A stretch of 64,000 bases of DNA from positions 372,001 to 436,000 of the forward strand of contig DASVTU010000019.1 in the NCBI GenBank assembly GCA_036387415.1, in the 5' to 3' direction. The position numbers and the translations under genes are program-made. The first letter of the stretch is position 1, and each line of letters opens with the position of its first letter. Shown in pieces: positions 56,699 to 64,000 of this stretch. Origin of the DNA: DASVTU01 sp036387415. Lineage in GTDB: Bacteria; Acidobacteriota; Blastocatellia; Pyrinomonadales; Pyrinomonadaceae. A model generated the notes under the pieces. It searched no databases and was not told the origin of the DNA. It saw only the letters and a program-made list of their open reading frames with translations.

Positions 56699-57148
56699 CT
56701 AAAAGAGTTTGCGGCTATCGAGCAGTAGCGTCACCGGCCCGTCGTTGACGAGTTCGACTTCCATCATGCGACGGAAACTCCCCGTCGCCACACGACTGAC
56801 GCTCCGACGCGCTTCCGCCACGAAAAATTCGTAGAGCGGCTCGGCCACATCCGGCGGCGCGGCATCAATCCAAGAAGGTCGTCGCCCGCGTCGCACGTCG
56901 CCGTAGAGCGTAAACTGCGAAACAACCAGCAACGACCCGCCCGTCTCCGTCAGACCGACGTTCATGTTGCCCTCCGCATCGTCGAAAATACGCAAGGCAA
57001 TGATTTTTTCGACGAGATAGCGCGCATCCCGTTCCGCATCGTCGCGCGCGACGCCGAGCAGCACGACGAGGCCGCCGTCGATTTCGCCGACCGTTTCACC
57101 CTCCACACGCACTGACGCGCGCGTCACGCGTTGTAGCACTGCTCGCAT
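56699..57148 (-). CDS. dtd: D-aminoacyl-tRNA deacylase
   Basis: A 149-residue Dtd, which removes D-amino acids (and glycine from tRNA-Ala) from tRNA. Conserved elements are MRAVLQRVTRASVRVEG, GLVVLLGVARDDAE, LVVSQFTLYGD with the active-site Ser-Gln pair, and the NDGPVTLLLDS cross-subunit Gly-cisPro-like loop (here DGPVT). The length is normal. It seems monocistronic between the cyclophilin gene and the SDR gene. Confidence 0.95.
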   Translation of the reverse strand: MRAVLQRVTRASVRVEGETVGEIDGGLVVLLGVARDDAERDARYLVEKIIALRIFDDAEGNMNVGLTETGGSLLVVSQFTLYGDVRRGRRPSWIDAAPPDVAEPLYEFFVAEARRSVSRVATGSFRRMMEVELVNDGPVTLLLDSRKLF

Positions 57149-57253
57149 GAAGTTTTATGCAAGCCAAAAGGTTTTCATCATCTTCAAAAATCTTCCTTTG
57201 TCCGAATTGAAACGCCTGACAGCCTTCCAATTCGCACGCTCTCCTTCAACAAC

Positions 57254-57973
57254 TTATTTCTTCGGCGGCTGGCTCGGTCTGATTTCGACGCGGCTCGGCA
57301 GGCTCCGCTCGTCATGTCGAAGGAGGTCGAGCACGACGCGCGCGATGTCTTCCGGTTGCAATTGCCAACTCTGTTCGGCGCTCGGCTCGTCGCCGCCGAA
57401 ATGTGTATTGACCGAACCCGGCATGATGTAACTGACCTTGATGCGGTCGTGCCGCACTTCCTGCATCAGTGCTTCGCTGAAACCGTTGAGTCCGAATTTC
57501 GACGCGTTGTAGGCAGCCATGCGCGGGTGCGCGTTGGTTCCGGCGAGCGACGAAATATTGATGATGTAACCGCCGCCGCGCTCTCGCATCAACGGAATCG
57601 CTTCGTGGCAACAATAGAAAACGCCGAACAGATTGGTTTCCAGCACCGCGCGAAAATCTTCCGGCGACATCTCCTCCACCGTCTGAAAACTTCCGACGCC
57701 CGCATTGTTGACTATCACATCGACGCCGCCAAATTCCGCGACCGCGTGCTCAAACAAAGCCTTAACTTCGTCGTAATCGCGCACGTCACAGGCCACGCCC
57801 GTTACACCTCCCTCGCCCGTCCCACCCAACTCTCTGACCGTGCTTTCGACTTCCTCAATCTTGCGAGCACTCACGCACACGTTCGCGCCTTCGCGCACCA
57901 GCGTCTCCGCAATCGCACGCCCGATGCCCTTCGTGCTCCCCGTCACAATCGCTGTTTTGCCGTTAAGATTCAT
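57254..57973 (-). CDS. Short-chain dehydrogenase/reductase
   Basis: A 239-residue classical SDR. The cofactor motif GSTKGIGRAIA, the NNAGVG segment, Ser in NISSLAG and the catalytic YNASK motif are present. The residue after the second beta strand (CVSARK) suggests NADP preference. Resembles 3-ketoacyl-ACP reductase-like and sorbitol dehydrogenase-like enzymes; substrate unknown. ATG 57973 has GGGGGAG just upstream; the frame extends back 15 codons into repeat N and that part is not coding. Confidence 0.88.
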   Translation of the reverse strand: MNLNGKTAIVTGSTKGIGRAIAETLVREGANVCVSARKIEEVESTVRELGGTGEGGVTGVACDVRDYDEVKALFEHAVAEFGGVDVIVNNAGVGSFQTVEEMSPEDFRAVLETNLFGVFYCCHEAIPLMRERGGGYIINISSLAGTNAHPRMAAYNASKFGLNGFSEALMQEVRHDRIKVSYIMPGSVNTHFGGDEPSAEQSWQLQPEDIARVVLDLLRHDERSLPSRVEIRPSQPPKK

Positions 57974-57987
57974 TTCTCCCCCTGAAA

Positions 57988-58065
57988 GTGAGCAGTAAGC
58001 AGCAAGCAGACAAAACAAGAGCCTATTTTGCTTTTACCGCCTACCGCTCACTGCCTATTGCTCAC
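57988..58065. repeat. Heptad inverted repeat N (word family GTAAGCA/GTGAGCA)
   Basis: Arms near 57988-58013 and 58041-58065 are complementary at the outer 13 of 15 bases and fall off inward. Words GTGAGCA, GTAAGCA, GCAAGCA are those of repeat I. The gatB stop codon (58055-58057) lies inside the right arm. Confidence 0.65.
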
Positions 58066-59533
58066 TGAGTTTTGCTCGCAGTAGTTCATTAACCACTTTC
58101 GGATTCGCCTTGCCCTTCGACGCCTTCATCACCTGACCGACGAAGAAACCGAAAAGCGTCTCTTTGCCCGCGCGATACTGCGCGAGTTGTTGCGGGCTGG
58201 CGGCGACCACTTCATCGATGATGCGCTCGATTTCGCCCGTGTCGCTCAACTGCACAAGCCCCTTCTCCGCGACCACCGCCGCCGCGCCTTTGCCCGTCGC
58301 AAACATCTCGACCAGCACGTCCTTCGCTTGCTTGCCGCTAATCTTGTCCTCGTCAATCAGGCGCACCAACGCGCCCAACTCTTCCGGTGCAACCGGCGAC
58401 GCAGCGATTTCGACGCCTGCTGTTTCCAATTCGCGCAACAACTCTGAGCGAATCCAGTTCGACGCACCGCGAGGATTCTGCGCCGCACGCGCCGCACGTT
58501 CGTAGTAGTCTGCGAGCGCGCGTTCGGAGGTCAGTTGCGAAGCGTCGGCGAAAGCGAGTTCATACTCTTGCATGAAACGCTTGCGGCGTGCCTCCGGCAA
58601 CTCTGGCATCGACGCGCGCACGCGTTCGATGAATTCAGACGAAACGACGAGTGGCGGCAAATCCGGCTCAGGAAAATAGCGATAATCGTGCGCCTCTTCC
58701 TTCGAGCGCATCGGTCGTGTCTCGCCCGCGCGGTCGTCCCACAGCCGCGTCTCCTGCACGACGCGTCCGCCTTCTTCAATCAACTTGATTTGACGTTCAA
58801 TCTCAAACTCGATGGCGCGTTGCATGAAACGCACCGAGTTGAGATTCTTCAACTCCACCTTCGTCCCAAACTTCTCATCGCCCACGCGCCGCACTGACAC
58901 ATTCGCCTCGCAACGCAGATTGCCCTTCTCCATGTCGGCATCCGACGCCCCGACCCACTGCAACGCGCGTCGCACATGGTTCACGTAATCGTAAGCCTCC
59001 CACGACGAACGAAAATCAGGCTCCGTCACAATCTCCGCGAGCGGTGTTCCTGCGCGATTCAAATCGACGTATGAATAACGCTCCGTCTCCGGCAAACCTT
59101 CATGGACGTTCTTGCCAGCATCCTCTTCAAGATGCATCCGCGTGATGCGTACGTTGAGCGGTCGCCAGTCGCGCGCGTGTCCGCCTTCGTCGCGCGTCGC
59201 CGTCATGATTTCCAGCAGTCCCCGTTCGGAGAACGGCTTGTCGAACTGTGAAATTTGATAACCCTTCGGCAAGTCGGGATAGAAGTAATTCTTACGCGCG
59301 AAGATAGAACGCTCGTTGATTTCGAGCGCCAGCGACAAAGCCGCACGCGCGCCGAGTTCCACCACTCGCTCGTTCAAGACGGGTAACGCTCCCGGCAATC
59401 CCAGACAGACCGGGCACGTATTCGCGTTCGGTTCGTCGCCGAATCGAGTCGAACACCCGCAAAAGATTTTCGATTCCGTGCTCAACTGCGCGTGAATCTC
59501 AAGGCCGATAACAGCCTCCCAACCGTTTTTCAT
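58055..59533 (-). CDS. gatB: Asp/Glu-tRNA amidotransferase subunit B
   Basis: A 492-residue GatB, the kinase/transamidase subunit that makes Gln-tRNA(Gln) or Asn-tRNA(Asn) from mischarged tRNA. Motifs: VIGLEIHAQLSTESKIFC, the zinc site CxxC region CPVCLGLPGALP, NYFYPDLPKGYQISQF, RCEANVSVRR and the C-terminal YqeY-like tail domain (about 400-492). gatA and gatC are not next to it. ATG 59533 is preferred to TTG 59539. The last four residues and stop derive from repeat N words. Confidence 0.95.
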   Translation of the reverse strand: MKNGWEAVIGLEIHAQLSTESKIFCGCSTRFGDEPNANTCPVCLGLPGALPVLNERVVELGARAALSLALEINERSIFARKNYFYPDLPKGYQISQFDKPFSERGLLEIMTATRDEGGHARDWRPLNVRITRMHLEEDAGKNVHEGLPETERYSYVDLNRAGTPLAEIVTEPDFRSSWEAYDYVNHVRRALQWVGASDADMEKGNLRCEANVSVRRVGDEKFGTKVELKNLNSVRFMQRAIEFEIERQIKLIEEGGRVVQETRLWDDRAGETRPMRSKEEAHDYRYFPEPDLPPLVVSSEFIERVRASMPELPEARRKRFMQEYELAFADASQLTSERALADYYERAARAAQNPRGASNWIRSELLRELETAGVEIAASPVAPEELGALVRLIDEDKISGKQAKDVLVEMFATGKGAAAVVAEKGLVQLSDTGEIERIIDEVVAASPQQLAQYRAGKETLFGFFVGQVMKASKGKANPKVVNELLRAKLSEQ

Positions 59534-59546
59534 AAGCAATCAAAAG

Positions 59547-59622
59547 ACGTAAATCGTGATGATAAATCGTCAATAGATAGAGACGTTCTTTCTATTTACG
59601 ATTGACGGTTCACGATTGACGT
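59547..59622. repeat. Heptad inverted repeat O (word family CGTAAAT/CGTCAAT)
   Basis: The left arm 59547-59576 and right arm 59592-59622 share words (CGTAAAT, CGTGATG, CGTCAAT) with repeats B, C and D; about two thirds of bases pair. It supplies the last codons and the stop of the extended rhodanese frame. Confidence 0.65.
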
Positions 59623-59967
59623 TCCTTTCACGACGAGTGGTAAACCCGCATCGCGCCATGCGTTGATGCCGCCGACGAGGATGTAGAGGTCTGTGTAATC
59701 ATATTCTTCGAGGATGAGCGCCGCACGGGTGCTGGAATTTTCGTAATGTCAGGCGCAGTAAGTAATGACGGGGCGACCGCGCGGCACTTCGCCGATTCTC
59801 TCTTCGAGTTCGCCGCGCCAGATACGCAGCGACGACGGTATCTCGACATCGCTCTGTCCCCAGTGTTTCGCGTTGCGCGTGTCGAGAAAGACCGGCTCGC
59901 GTCCATCTTCAACCATCTTCCAAGCCTCAAGCGGATTTATCCGCTTCGGTTCTTCTCCAACCGCCAT
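59596..59967 (-). CDS. Rhodanese-like protein with an in-frame TGA (possible selenocysteine)
   Basis: A 123-codon frame if the TGA at 59749-59751 is read through. Before it is a normal rhodanese half: NPLEAWKMVEDGREPVFLDTR and RPVITYCA. After it the same frame continues ENSSTRAALILEEY and VGGINAWRDAGLPLVV, the typical second half. Relatives have YCACPNE-like sequence here, so TGA stands in the Cys column. Read-through to the TAA at 59596 gives a full-length single-domain rhodanese; stopping at the TGA gives a useless 72-residue fragment. A hairpin 14-28 bases after TGA exists but its loop (CCCG) is not a textbook SECIS. Alternatives are a nonsense mutation or sequence error. GGGGAG lies eight bases before ATG. 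Confidence 0.6.
59721..59735 (-). promoter_or_regulatory. Weak SECIS-like hairpin candidate
   Basis: On the minus strand CC-A-GCA-CCCG-TGC-GG folds as five base pairs with a bulged A, 14-28 bases after the in-frame TGA. The position suits a bacterial SECIS, but the loop lacks the usual G among its first bases. Confidence 0.25.
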
Positions 59968-60289
59968 GCGCCTCGCTCCCCTTCGTCACGCTCTTTCCCA
60001 CACGCGACGAAACGCAACTCCCGGCGCGAAGTGGGTTAATTGAGAGATGGAACAGTCGAGGAGTATAGCACCCGCCAAACGAAGCCCTCAACAAACCGAC
60101 ATGCCCGCCCACGCGTTAATTCTTTACTCACGCGCACGCCCTTCTGTTGTACAATTCGCTCTGCAAACCCTCTAATGCTCGTTCGCACTTTCAGGAGTGA
60201 GAAGCGGCTTCACTTTTCAGACTGTTGCGGCCGCATCCCGCTTCAAGTTTTGTTCACCTTTACTCTCTCGAAGGAGGAGAACGATAATT
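59968..60289. other. Divergent region upstream of rhodanese and DUF4383-like genes (322 bp)
   Basis: No ORF is supported. AAGGAGG at 60271-60277 is the ribosome site of the + strand gene. A TACAAT box is visible near 60150 without a good -35 partner. Confidence 0.4.
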
Positions 60290-60715
60290 ATGGCGAAAAC
60301 CATCGCGACTGTTTTAGGCATCGGGTTCATTTTGGCCGGGTTGCTTGGCATCATTGCTCCCGGCGTCCTCGGCTTGCACACAAGCATGGCTCACAATCTG
60401 GTGCACCTCATCTCCGGCGCGGCGGCTCTCTATCTCGGACTGCGAGGCACATTGGCGGCGGCGCGCACGTTCGACATCGCTTTCGGCGCTGTCTATCTCC
60501 TGCTTGGCGTGGTCGGTTTTCTCATCGGCAGCGCACAGTCTGCGTCGGCCGGAATGCCCGGCATGAGTCCCGACAGTCGCCTGTGGAAACTCATCCCCGG
60601 CACACTCGAATTCGGCACGCCCGACCACATCGTCCATATCCTGCTCGGTCTACTCTTCTTAATCGGAGGCTTGATGACCAAACGCGACCTTGACCGCGCC
60701 ACCGACCGCGACTAG
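60290..60715 (+). CDS. DUF4383-like integral membrane protein
   Basis: A 141-residue membrane protein with four hydrophobic segments (about 4-24, 34-52, 60-80, 112-130). The LVHLISGAAALYLGLRG stretch is typical of small DUF4383-like proteins. Function unknown. AAGGAGG precedes ATG 60290. An inverted repeat downstream (60750-60807) probably ends the transcript. Confidence 0.65.
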   Translation: MAKTIATVLGIGFILAGLLGIIAPGVLGLHTSMAHNLVHLISGAAALYLGLRGTLAAARTFDIAFGAVYLLLGVVGFLIGSAQSASAGMPGMSPDSRLWKLIPGTLEFGTPDHIVHILLGLLFLIGGLMTKRDLDRATDRD

Positions 60716-61026
60716 CACACCCCTGTGTTTCATCAAAACCTTTGACCCGGACGAGCCGCATTACTTGAACGATACCTGCGCCGCCGCTCTCAAGTTTGCG
60801 GCTCGTCTCTGCGAGACTTTCCCTACCCGCGATAAGAGAAACTGCGCCGTCGCCCGTCGTGTTTTAGTGTCTTGTCTCCGCCACAATCTTTGCGCCTGTT
60901 TGCCTGCCCCGTCGGTCGTCGCGTAAGATACGACATCTTAAAAACGCATTCATACAGTGTGCAAGGGGGACACGAAGCACGTCGCTCCGGCTGCCTCGCC
61001 ACTACTACCGGAGGAGATTTGTCGAG
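60716..61026. other. Region between the DUF4383-like gene and mtnA (311 bp)
   Basis: The region holds a terminator-like inverted repeat at 60750-60807 and the mtnA ribosome site GGAGGAG (61011-61017). No SAM riboswitch core could be matched, and no further ORF is supported. Confidence 0.4.
60750..60807. terminator. Terminator-like inverted repeat after the DUF4383-like gene
   Basis: GACGAGCCGCA pairs with TGCGGCTCGTC, and inside that ACTTGA with TCAAGT (arms 60750-60768 and 60790-60807). It lies 35 bases after the stop codon. A T-tract is poor. Confidence 0.55.
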
Positions 61027-62073
61027 ATGATTAAGACTGTCGAATGGACGGACGAGGGCGTGCGAATGATTGACCAACGTGTGCTGCCCGTTGAAGAGAA
61101 GTATCTCATGCTGCGCTCATGCGAAGAAGTGGCCGAAGCTATCAAGTTGATGGTCGTGCGCGGCGCGCCCGCCATCGGTGTTTCCGCTGCGATGGGTCTC
61201 GCGCTGGGCACGAAGCAGTCAGTCAGCACCGCGCCCGAAGACCTCCAATGCGACTTCGACTTCTTCTGCGACATGATGGCCGCCACGCGCCCCACCGCCG
61301 TCAATCTCTTCTGGGCTATCGAACGGATGCGCGAAGCACTGCGCCGCGCACGCGCCGCGACGAGCAGCGTGGACGAACTCAAGCAACGTCTCGTTGAAGA
61401 AGCGCAGGCGATTTACACACAAGACATCGAATCAAATCGCGCGCTCGGCCACTTCGGCGGCGAACTCATCCCCGACGGCTCGACCGTCCTGACACACTGC
61501 AACGCGGGCGCACTCGCCACTGCCGGAGACTACGGCACCGCGCTCGGCGTCATACGCGGCGCACGCGACGCGGGCAAACGCATCGCCGTCATCGCCGACG
61601 AGACGCGTCCGTTTCTTCAAGGCGCACGCCTGACCGCGTGGGAACTTGAGAAGGATTCAATTCCCGTCACGCTCATTACAGACAACATGGCGGGTCACAT
61701 CATGAAGCAAGGCAAGGTTGACGCCGTGGTTGTCGGCGCAGATCGCATCGCCGCCAACGGCGACACCGCCAACAAAATCGGCACCTACATGGTCGCCGTC
61801 CTTGCGCGCCAGCACGACATCCCCTTCTACATCGCCGCCCCCGTCTCCACCATCGACCTCGCACTCCCCTCCGGCGAACACATCCCCATCGAAGAACGCG
61901 ACGCCAGAGAAGTCACACACATCCGCGAACACAGGCTCGCGCCCGAAGGCATCAACGTCTCAAACCCCGCCTTCGACGTGACGCCCTCCGAATTCATCGC
62001 CGCCATCATTACCGACCGCGGCGTCGCACGCGCGCCCTACACGGCGAGCTTGCGAAAGTTGGTCGAAGGATAA
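61027..62073 (+). CDS. mtnA: S-methyl-5-thioribose-1-phosphate isomerase
   Basis: A 348-residue MtnA of the eIF2B-alpha/aIF2B-like family, acting in methionine salvage on 5-methylthioribose-1-phosphate. Signatures are RGAPAIGVSAAMGLALG, THCNAGALATAGDYGTALGV (catalytic Cys), TDNMAGHIMKQGKVDAVVVG and GADRIAANGDTANKIGTY (catalytic Asp). The length is typical. GGAGGAG lies ten bases before the ATG. No other mtn gene is in the window. Confidence 0.94.
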   Translation: MIKTVEWTDEGVRMIDQRVLPVEEKYLMLRSCEEVAEAIKLMVVRGAPAIGVSAAMGLALGTKQSVSTAPEDLQCDFDFFCDMMAATRPTAVNLFWAIERMREALRRARAATSSVDELKQRLVEEAQAIYTQDIESNRALGHFGGELIPDGSTVLTHCNAGALATAGDYGTALGVIRGARDAGKRIAVIADETRPFLQGARLTAWELEKDSIPVTLITDNMAGHIMKQGKVDAVVVGADRIAANGDTANKIGTYMVAVLARQHDIPFYIAAPVSTIDLALPSGEHIPIEERDAREVTHIREHRLAPEGINVSNPAFDVTPSEFIAAIITDRGVARAPYTASLRKLVEG

Positions 62074-62123
62074 AACTGCTGTAAGGAAAAGACTGAAAAT
62101 TTGTCGGCACGGCGCGGCTTGAT

Positions 62124-63083
62124 TTACTTTTGGGCGAAGCGGCTCTGCTTCCACCAGTCAATCGTGAGACGCAAACCTTCTGCGAGTTTGACTTGCGGTT
62201 CGTAGCCGAGTAGTTCGCGTGCGAGCCTGATGTCGGCGAGGCTGTGACGCACGTCGCCGACGCGCGGTTCGCGGTATTCGGCTTGGGCGTCGGTGCGTCC
62301 GAGGATTTGTTTGAGTGTGTCGAGGAGTTCGTTGAGGGTGGTGCGTTCGCCGTTGGCGACGTTGATAACCTGACCGAGACCACGCGTAGTCTCCGCCGCG
62401 CGGAGGTTGGCATCGACGGCGTTGGCGACGTAGGTGAAATCACGCGACTGTTCGCCGTCGCCGAAGATGACGGGACGCTCCGTGCCGGAGAGTGCGGCGA
62501 TGAAGCGCGAGATGACGCCGGAATACTGCGAACTGGGGTCTTGGCGCGGCCCGAAGATGTTGAAATAGCGGAGGCAGACCGTCTCGAAATTGTAGGAGCG
62601 CGCCCAGACCTGACAATAATATTCGCCGACGAGTTTCGCAGCAGCATAGGGCGAGAGCGGTTCGGGGCGCATCGTTTCGGTCTTGGGGAGCGTCGGTTGG
62701 TCGCCGTAGGCGGAACTCGACGCCGCGTAAATCAGACGACGTACGCCGCGTTCGCGCGCCGCGACGAGTAGCGAGAAAGTCGCTTCGGCGCAGGCGTCGT
62801 GCGTCGCGCGTGGGTTCTCGACCGAACGCGGCACGGACGGAATCGCCGCTTCATGAAACACAAGCTCGACATCTTCGAGCGCACGTGCGAGCGCATCCGT
62901 GTCGTTCAGATGCGCTTTGACGAAATCAATCTCGCCGTCTATTTCTTCGAGATTTTCCAGATGGCCGGTCGAAAGGTCGTCGATGACGCGCACGCGTGCG
63001 CCTCTCTGCGCGAGCGTCTCCGCGATGTGCGAACCGATAAAACCTGCCCCGCCCGTGACCAGAACGATTCCTGATAAGCTCAT
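62124..63083 (-). CDS. NAD-dependent sugar-nucleotide epimerase/dehydratase (extended SDR)
   Basis: A 319-residue extended SDR. The NAD motif is VTGGAGFIGSHIAETL; Ser/Tyr/Lys are in ASSSAYGD and YAAAKLVGEYYC (YxxxK). The sequence is nearest to UDP-glucose/UDP-N-acetylglucosamine 4-epimerases of the WbpP/GalE type (SVPRSVENPRATHDAC, FNIFGPRQDPSSQYSGVI). The product is probably used for polysaccharide synthesis, fitting the UDP-glucose dehydrogenase gene upstream on the same strand. Repeat P lies between the two. Confidence 0.88.
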   Translation of the reverse strand: MSLSGIVLVTGGAGFIGSHIAETLAQRGARVRVIDDLSTGHLENLEEIDGEIDFVKAHLNDTDALARALEDVELVFHEAAIPSVPRSVENPRATHDACAEATFSLLVAARERGVRRLIYAASSSAYGDQPTLPKTETMRPEPLSPYAAAKLVGEYYCQVWARSYNFETVCLRYFNIFGPRQDPSSQYSGVISRFIAALSGTERPVIFGDGEQSRDFTYVANAVDANLRAAETTRGLGQVINVANGERTTLNELLDTLKQILGRTDAQAEYREPRVGDVRHSLADIRLARELLGYEPQVKLAEGLRLTIDWWKQSRFAQK

Positions 63084-63096
63084 AATGAAATCTAAA

Positions 63097-63180
63097 AGGC
63101 TAGAGGTCAGAGGTCAGTGGTCAGTAAGAATACAAAGCGTTTTTGTCTTTCACTGACCACTGACCTCTGACCTCTAGCCT
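63097..63180. repeat. Heptad inverted repeat P (word family AGAGGTC/AGTGGTC)
   Basis: A perfect 29-base inverted repeat (63097-63125 with 63152-63180) across a 26-base loop. Each arm is about four heptamers (AGAGGTC, AGAGGTC, AGTGGTC, AGTAAGA). It lies between the UDP-glucose dehydrogenase and epimerase genes and is the most regular copy here. Confidence 0.92.
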
Positions 63181-63187
63181 CTGTTGT

Positions 63188-64000
63188 TTATCTGCCGACG
63201 CCGACGTAATCGAAGCCCAATTCGCGCATCGCGGCGGGTTCGTAGATGTTGCGTAGGTCGGCGATTTTGGGAGTCCGCATCAATTCGCGTATGCGTTGCA
63301 TGTTGAGCGCGCGAAACTGGTTCCACTCCGTCATGAAGACGAGCGCGTCCGCGCCCGACACCGCGCCGTATTCGTCTTCCGCATACTCGATTTGCGGCAG
63401 AACCTTCTGCGCCTGTGGAATCGCAACGGGGTCGTAAGCGCGTACCTTCGCGCCGCGTTCGAGAAGGTCGTGAATAATATCGACGGAAGGAGCGTCGCGC
63501 ATGTCGTCGGTTTCGGGTTTGAACGAAAGGCCGAGCATGGCAATCGTCTTGCCGTCCAAATTGCCGACCAATTTTTCAATCTTCGGAATCATCGCGCCGC
63601 GCTGTCGCTCGTTGACCTCGATGACGGCATCGACGATTAACGAATCGCTGTTGAACTGTCGCGCCACGGAGACGAGTGCGCGCGTGTCTTTCGGAAAACA
63701 CGAGCCGCCAAAACCGGGGCCGGGATGCAGGAATTTCTTACCGATGCGATTGTCCATGCCGATGGCGCGCGCCACGTCGTGCACGTCGCAGCCAATCTTG
63801 TCGCAGAGGTTGGCAATCTCGTTGATGAATGAAATCTTGGTGGCGAGAAATGCGTTGGCCGCGTACTTGGTCAATTCCGCCGCCTCGACCGAAGTAATCA
63901 CGAATGGCGTTTCAATCAGATAGAGCGGACGATAAAGGTCGCGCATGATGGCGACGGCCTCTTCGTCGCGGCAGCCGATGACGATGCGGTCAGGCCGCAT
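63188..64000 (-). CDS. UDP-glucose 6-dehydrogenase, C-terminal part (gene continues past the window)
   Basis: The last 270 residues of an UDP-glucose/GDP-mannose dehydrogenase family enzyme; the start is outside the window. Visible: TPFVITSVEAAELTKYAANAF with the Lys, the catalytic Cys in PGFGGSCFPKDTRAL, the C-terminal Rossmann LDGKTIAMLGLSFKPETDD, and RAYDPVAIPQAQ. It makes UDP-glucuronate (most likely) for polysaccharide. It precedes the epimerase gene with repeat P in the 104-base gap. Confidence 0.92.
   Translation of the reverse strand: MRPDRIVIGCRDEEAVAIMRDLYRPLYLIETPFVITSVEAAELTKYAANAFLATKISFINEIANLCDKIGCDVHDVARAIGMDNRIGKKFLHPGPGFGGSCFPKDTRALVSVARQFNSDSLIVDAVIEVNERQRGAMIPKIEKLVGNLDGKTIAMLGLSFKPETDDMRDAPSVDIIHDLLERGAKVRAYDPVAIPQAQKVLPQIEYAEDEYGAVSGADALVFMTEWNQFRALNMQRIRELMRTPKIADLRNIYEPAAMRELGFDYVGVGR

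Noticed and set aside
60716..61026. SAM riboswitch or other methionine-responsive element before mtnA
   Set aside because: No conserved riboswitch core or helix set could be matched; only a terminator-like inverted repeat and a ribosome site are seen.

Overview
The window is a GC-rich bacterial chromosome segment, densely packed with chromosomal-type genes. There is no phage, transposase, plasmid or CRISPR signature. The gene mix suggests a Gram-negative-like aerobic heterotroph, possibly Acidobacteriota (Blastocatellia-like): many secreted or lipoprotein enzymes, a SUF-only Fe-S operon, HemQ, an OpcA-dependent pentose phosphate cluster, a DUF6335-type protein and a flippase-like membrane protein. 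That placement is an inference from gene content; no rRNA gene is present to confirm it.

Layout. 1-5.3 kb (+): an overlapping set with a HEAT-like protein tail, an alkaline-phosphatase-superfamily membrane hydrolase and a flippase-like/FtsX-like fusion, closed by a strong terminator. 5.4-12.8 kb (-): aminopeptidase P, SixA and gamma-glutamyltranspeptidase, then a GNAT / M20 / OSBS-NSAR trio resembling the known D-to-L amino acid conversion cassette. 13.0-19.2 kb (-): Rrf2-sufB-sufC-sufD-sufS-sufU behind a consensus promoter that overlaps a palindrome. 19.4-28.6 kb (-): tal-pgi-gnd-zwf-opcA-glk-pgl, a complete oxidative pentose phosphate set. 28.8-39.5 kb: a secreted LolA-like protein, an ATP-grasp enzyme with a basic tail, tRNA-Arg(CCT), apt, acylphosphatase, hemQ plus a large secreted protein, a cytochrome c lipoprotein, tRNA-Arg(TCG), thyA, an esterase and a Nudix hydrolase. 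39.5-49.3 kb: secreted M28 peptidase, secreted PPDK/GWD-like dikinase, MidA-like methyltransferase, zinc-ribbon, DinB and lipoprotein genes, and an aldehyde dehydrogenase. 49.5-64 kb: CrtC-like protein, K+ channel, aconitase, DUF6335, cyclophilin lipoprotein, Dtd, SDR, GatB, a rhodanese with an in-frame TGA, mtnA, a sugar-nucleotide epimerase and the C-terminal part of UDP-glucose dehydrogenase.

Two signals are not explained by ordinary annotation. First, about sixteen intergenic inverted repeats are present whose arms are mostly built of direct repeats with a 7-base period (for example CGTAAAT/CGTGAAT, AGAGGTC, CAGTAGC). The same heptamer vocabularies recur at unlinked junctions, and the repeats often supply the stop codon and last residues of adjoining genes. 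Second, the rhodanese reading frame at 59596-59967 is interrupted by a single TGA exactly where relatives carry Cys. Conserved rhodanese sequence continues in frame after it, which makes a selenocysteine codon a real possibility.
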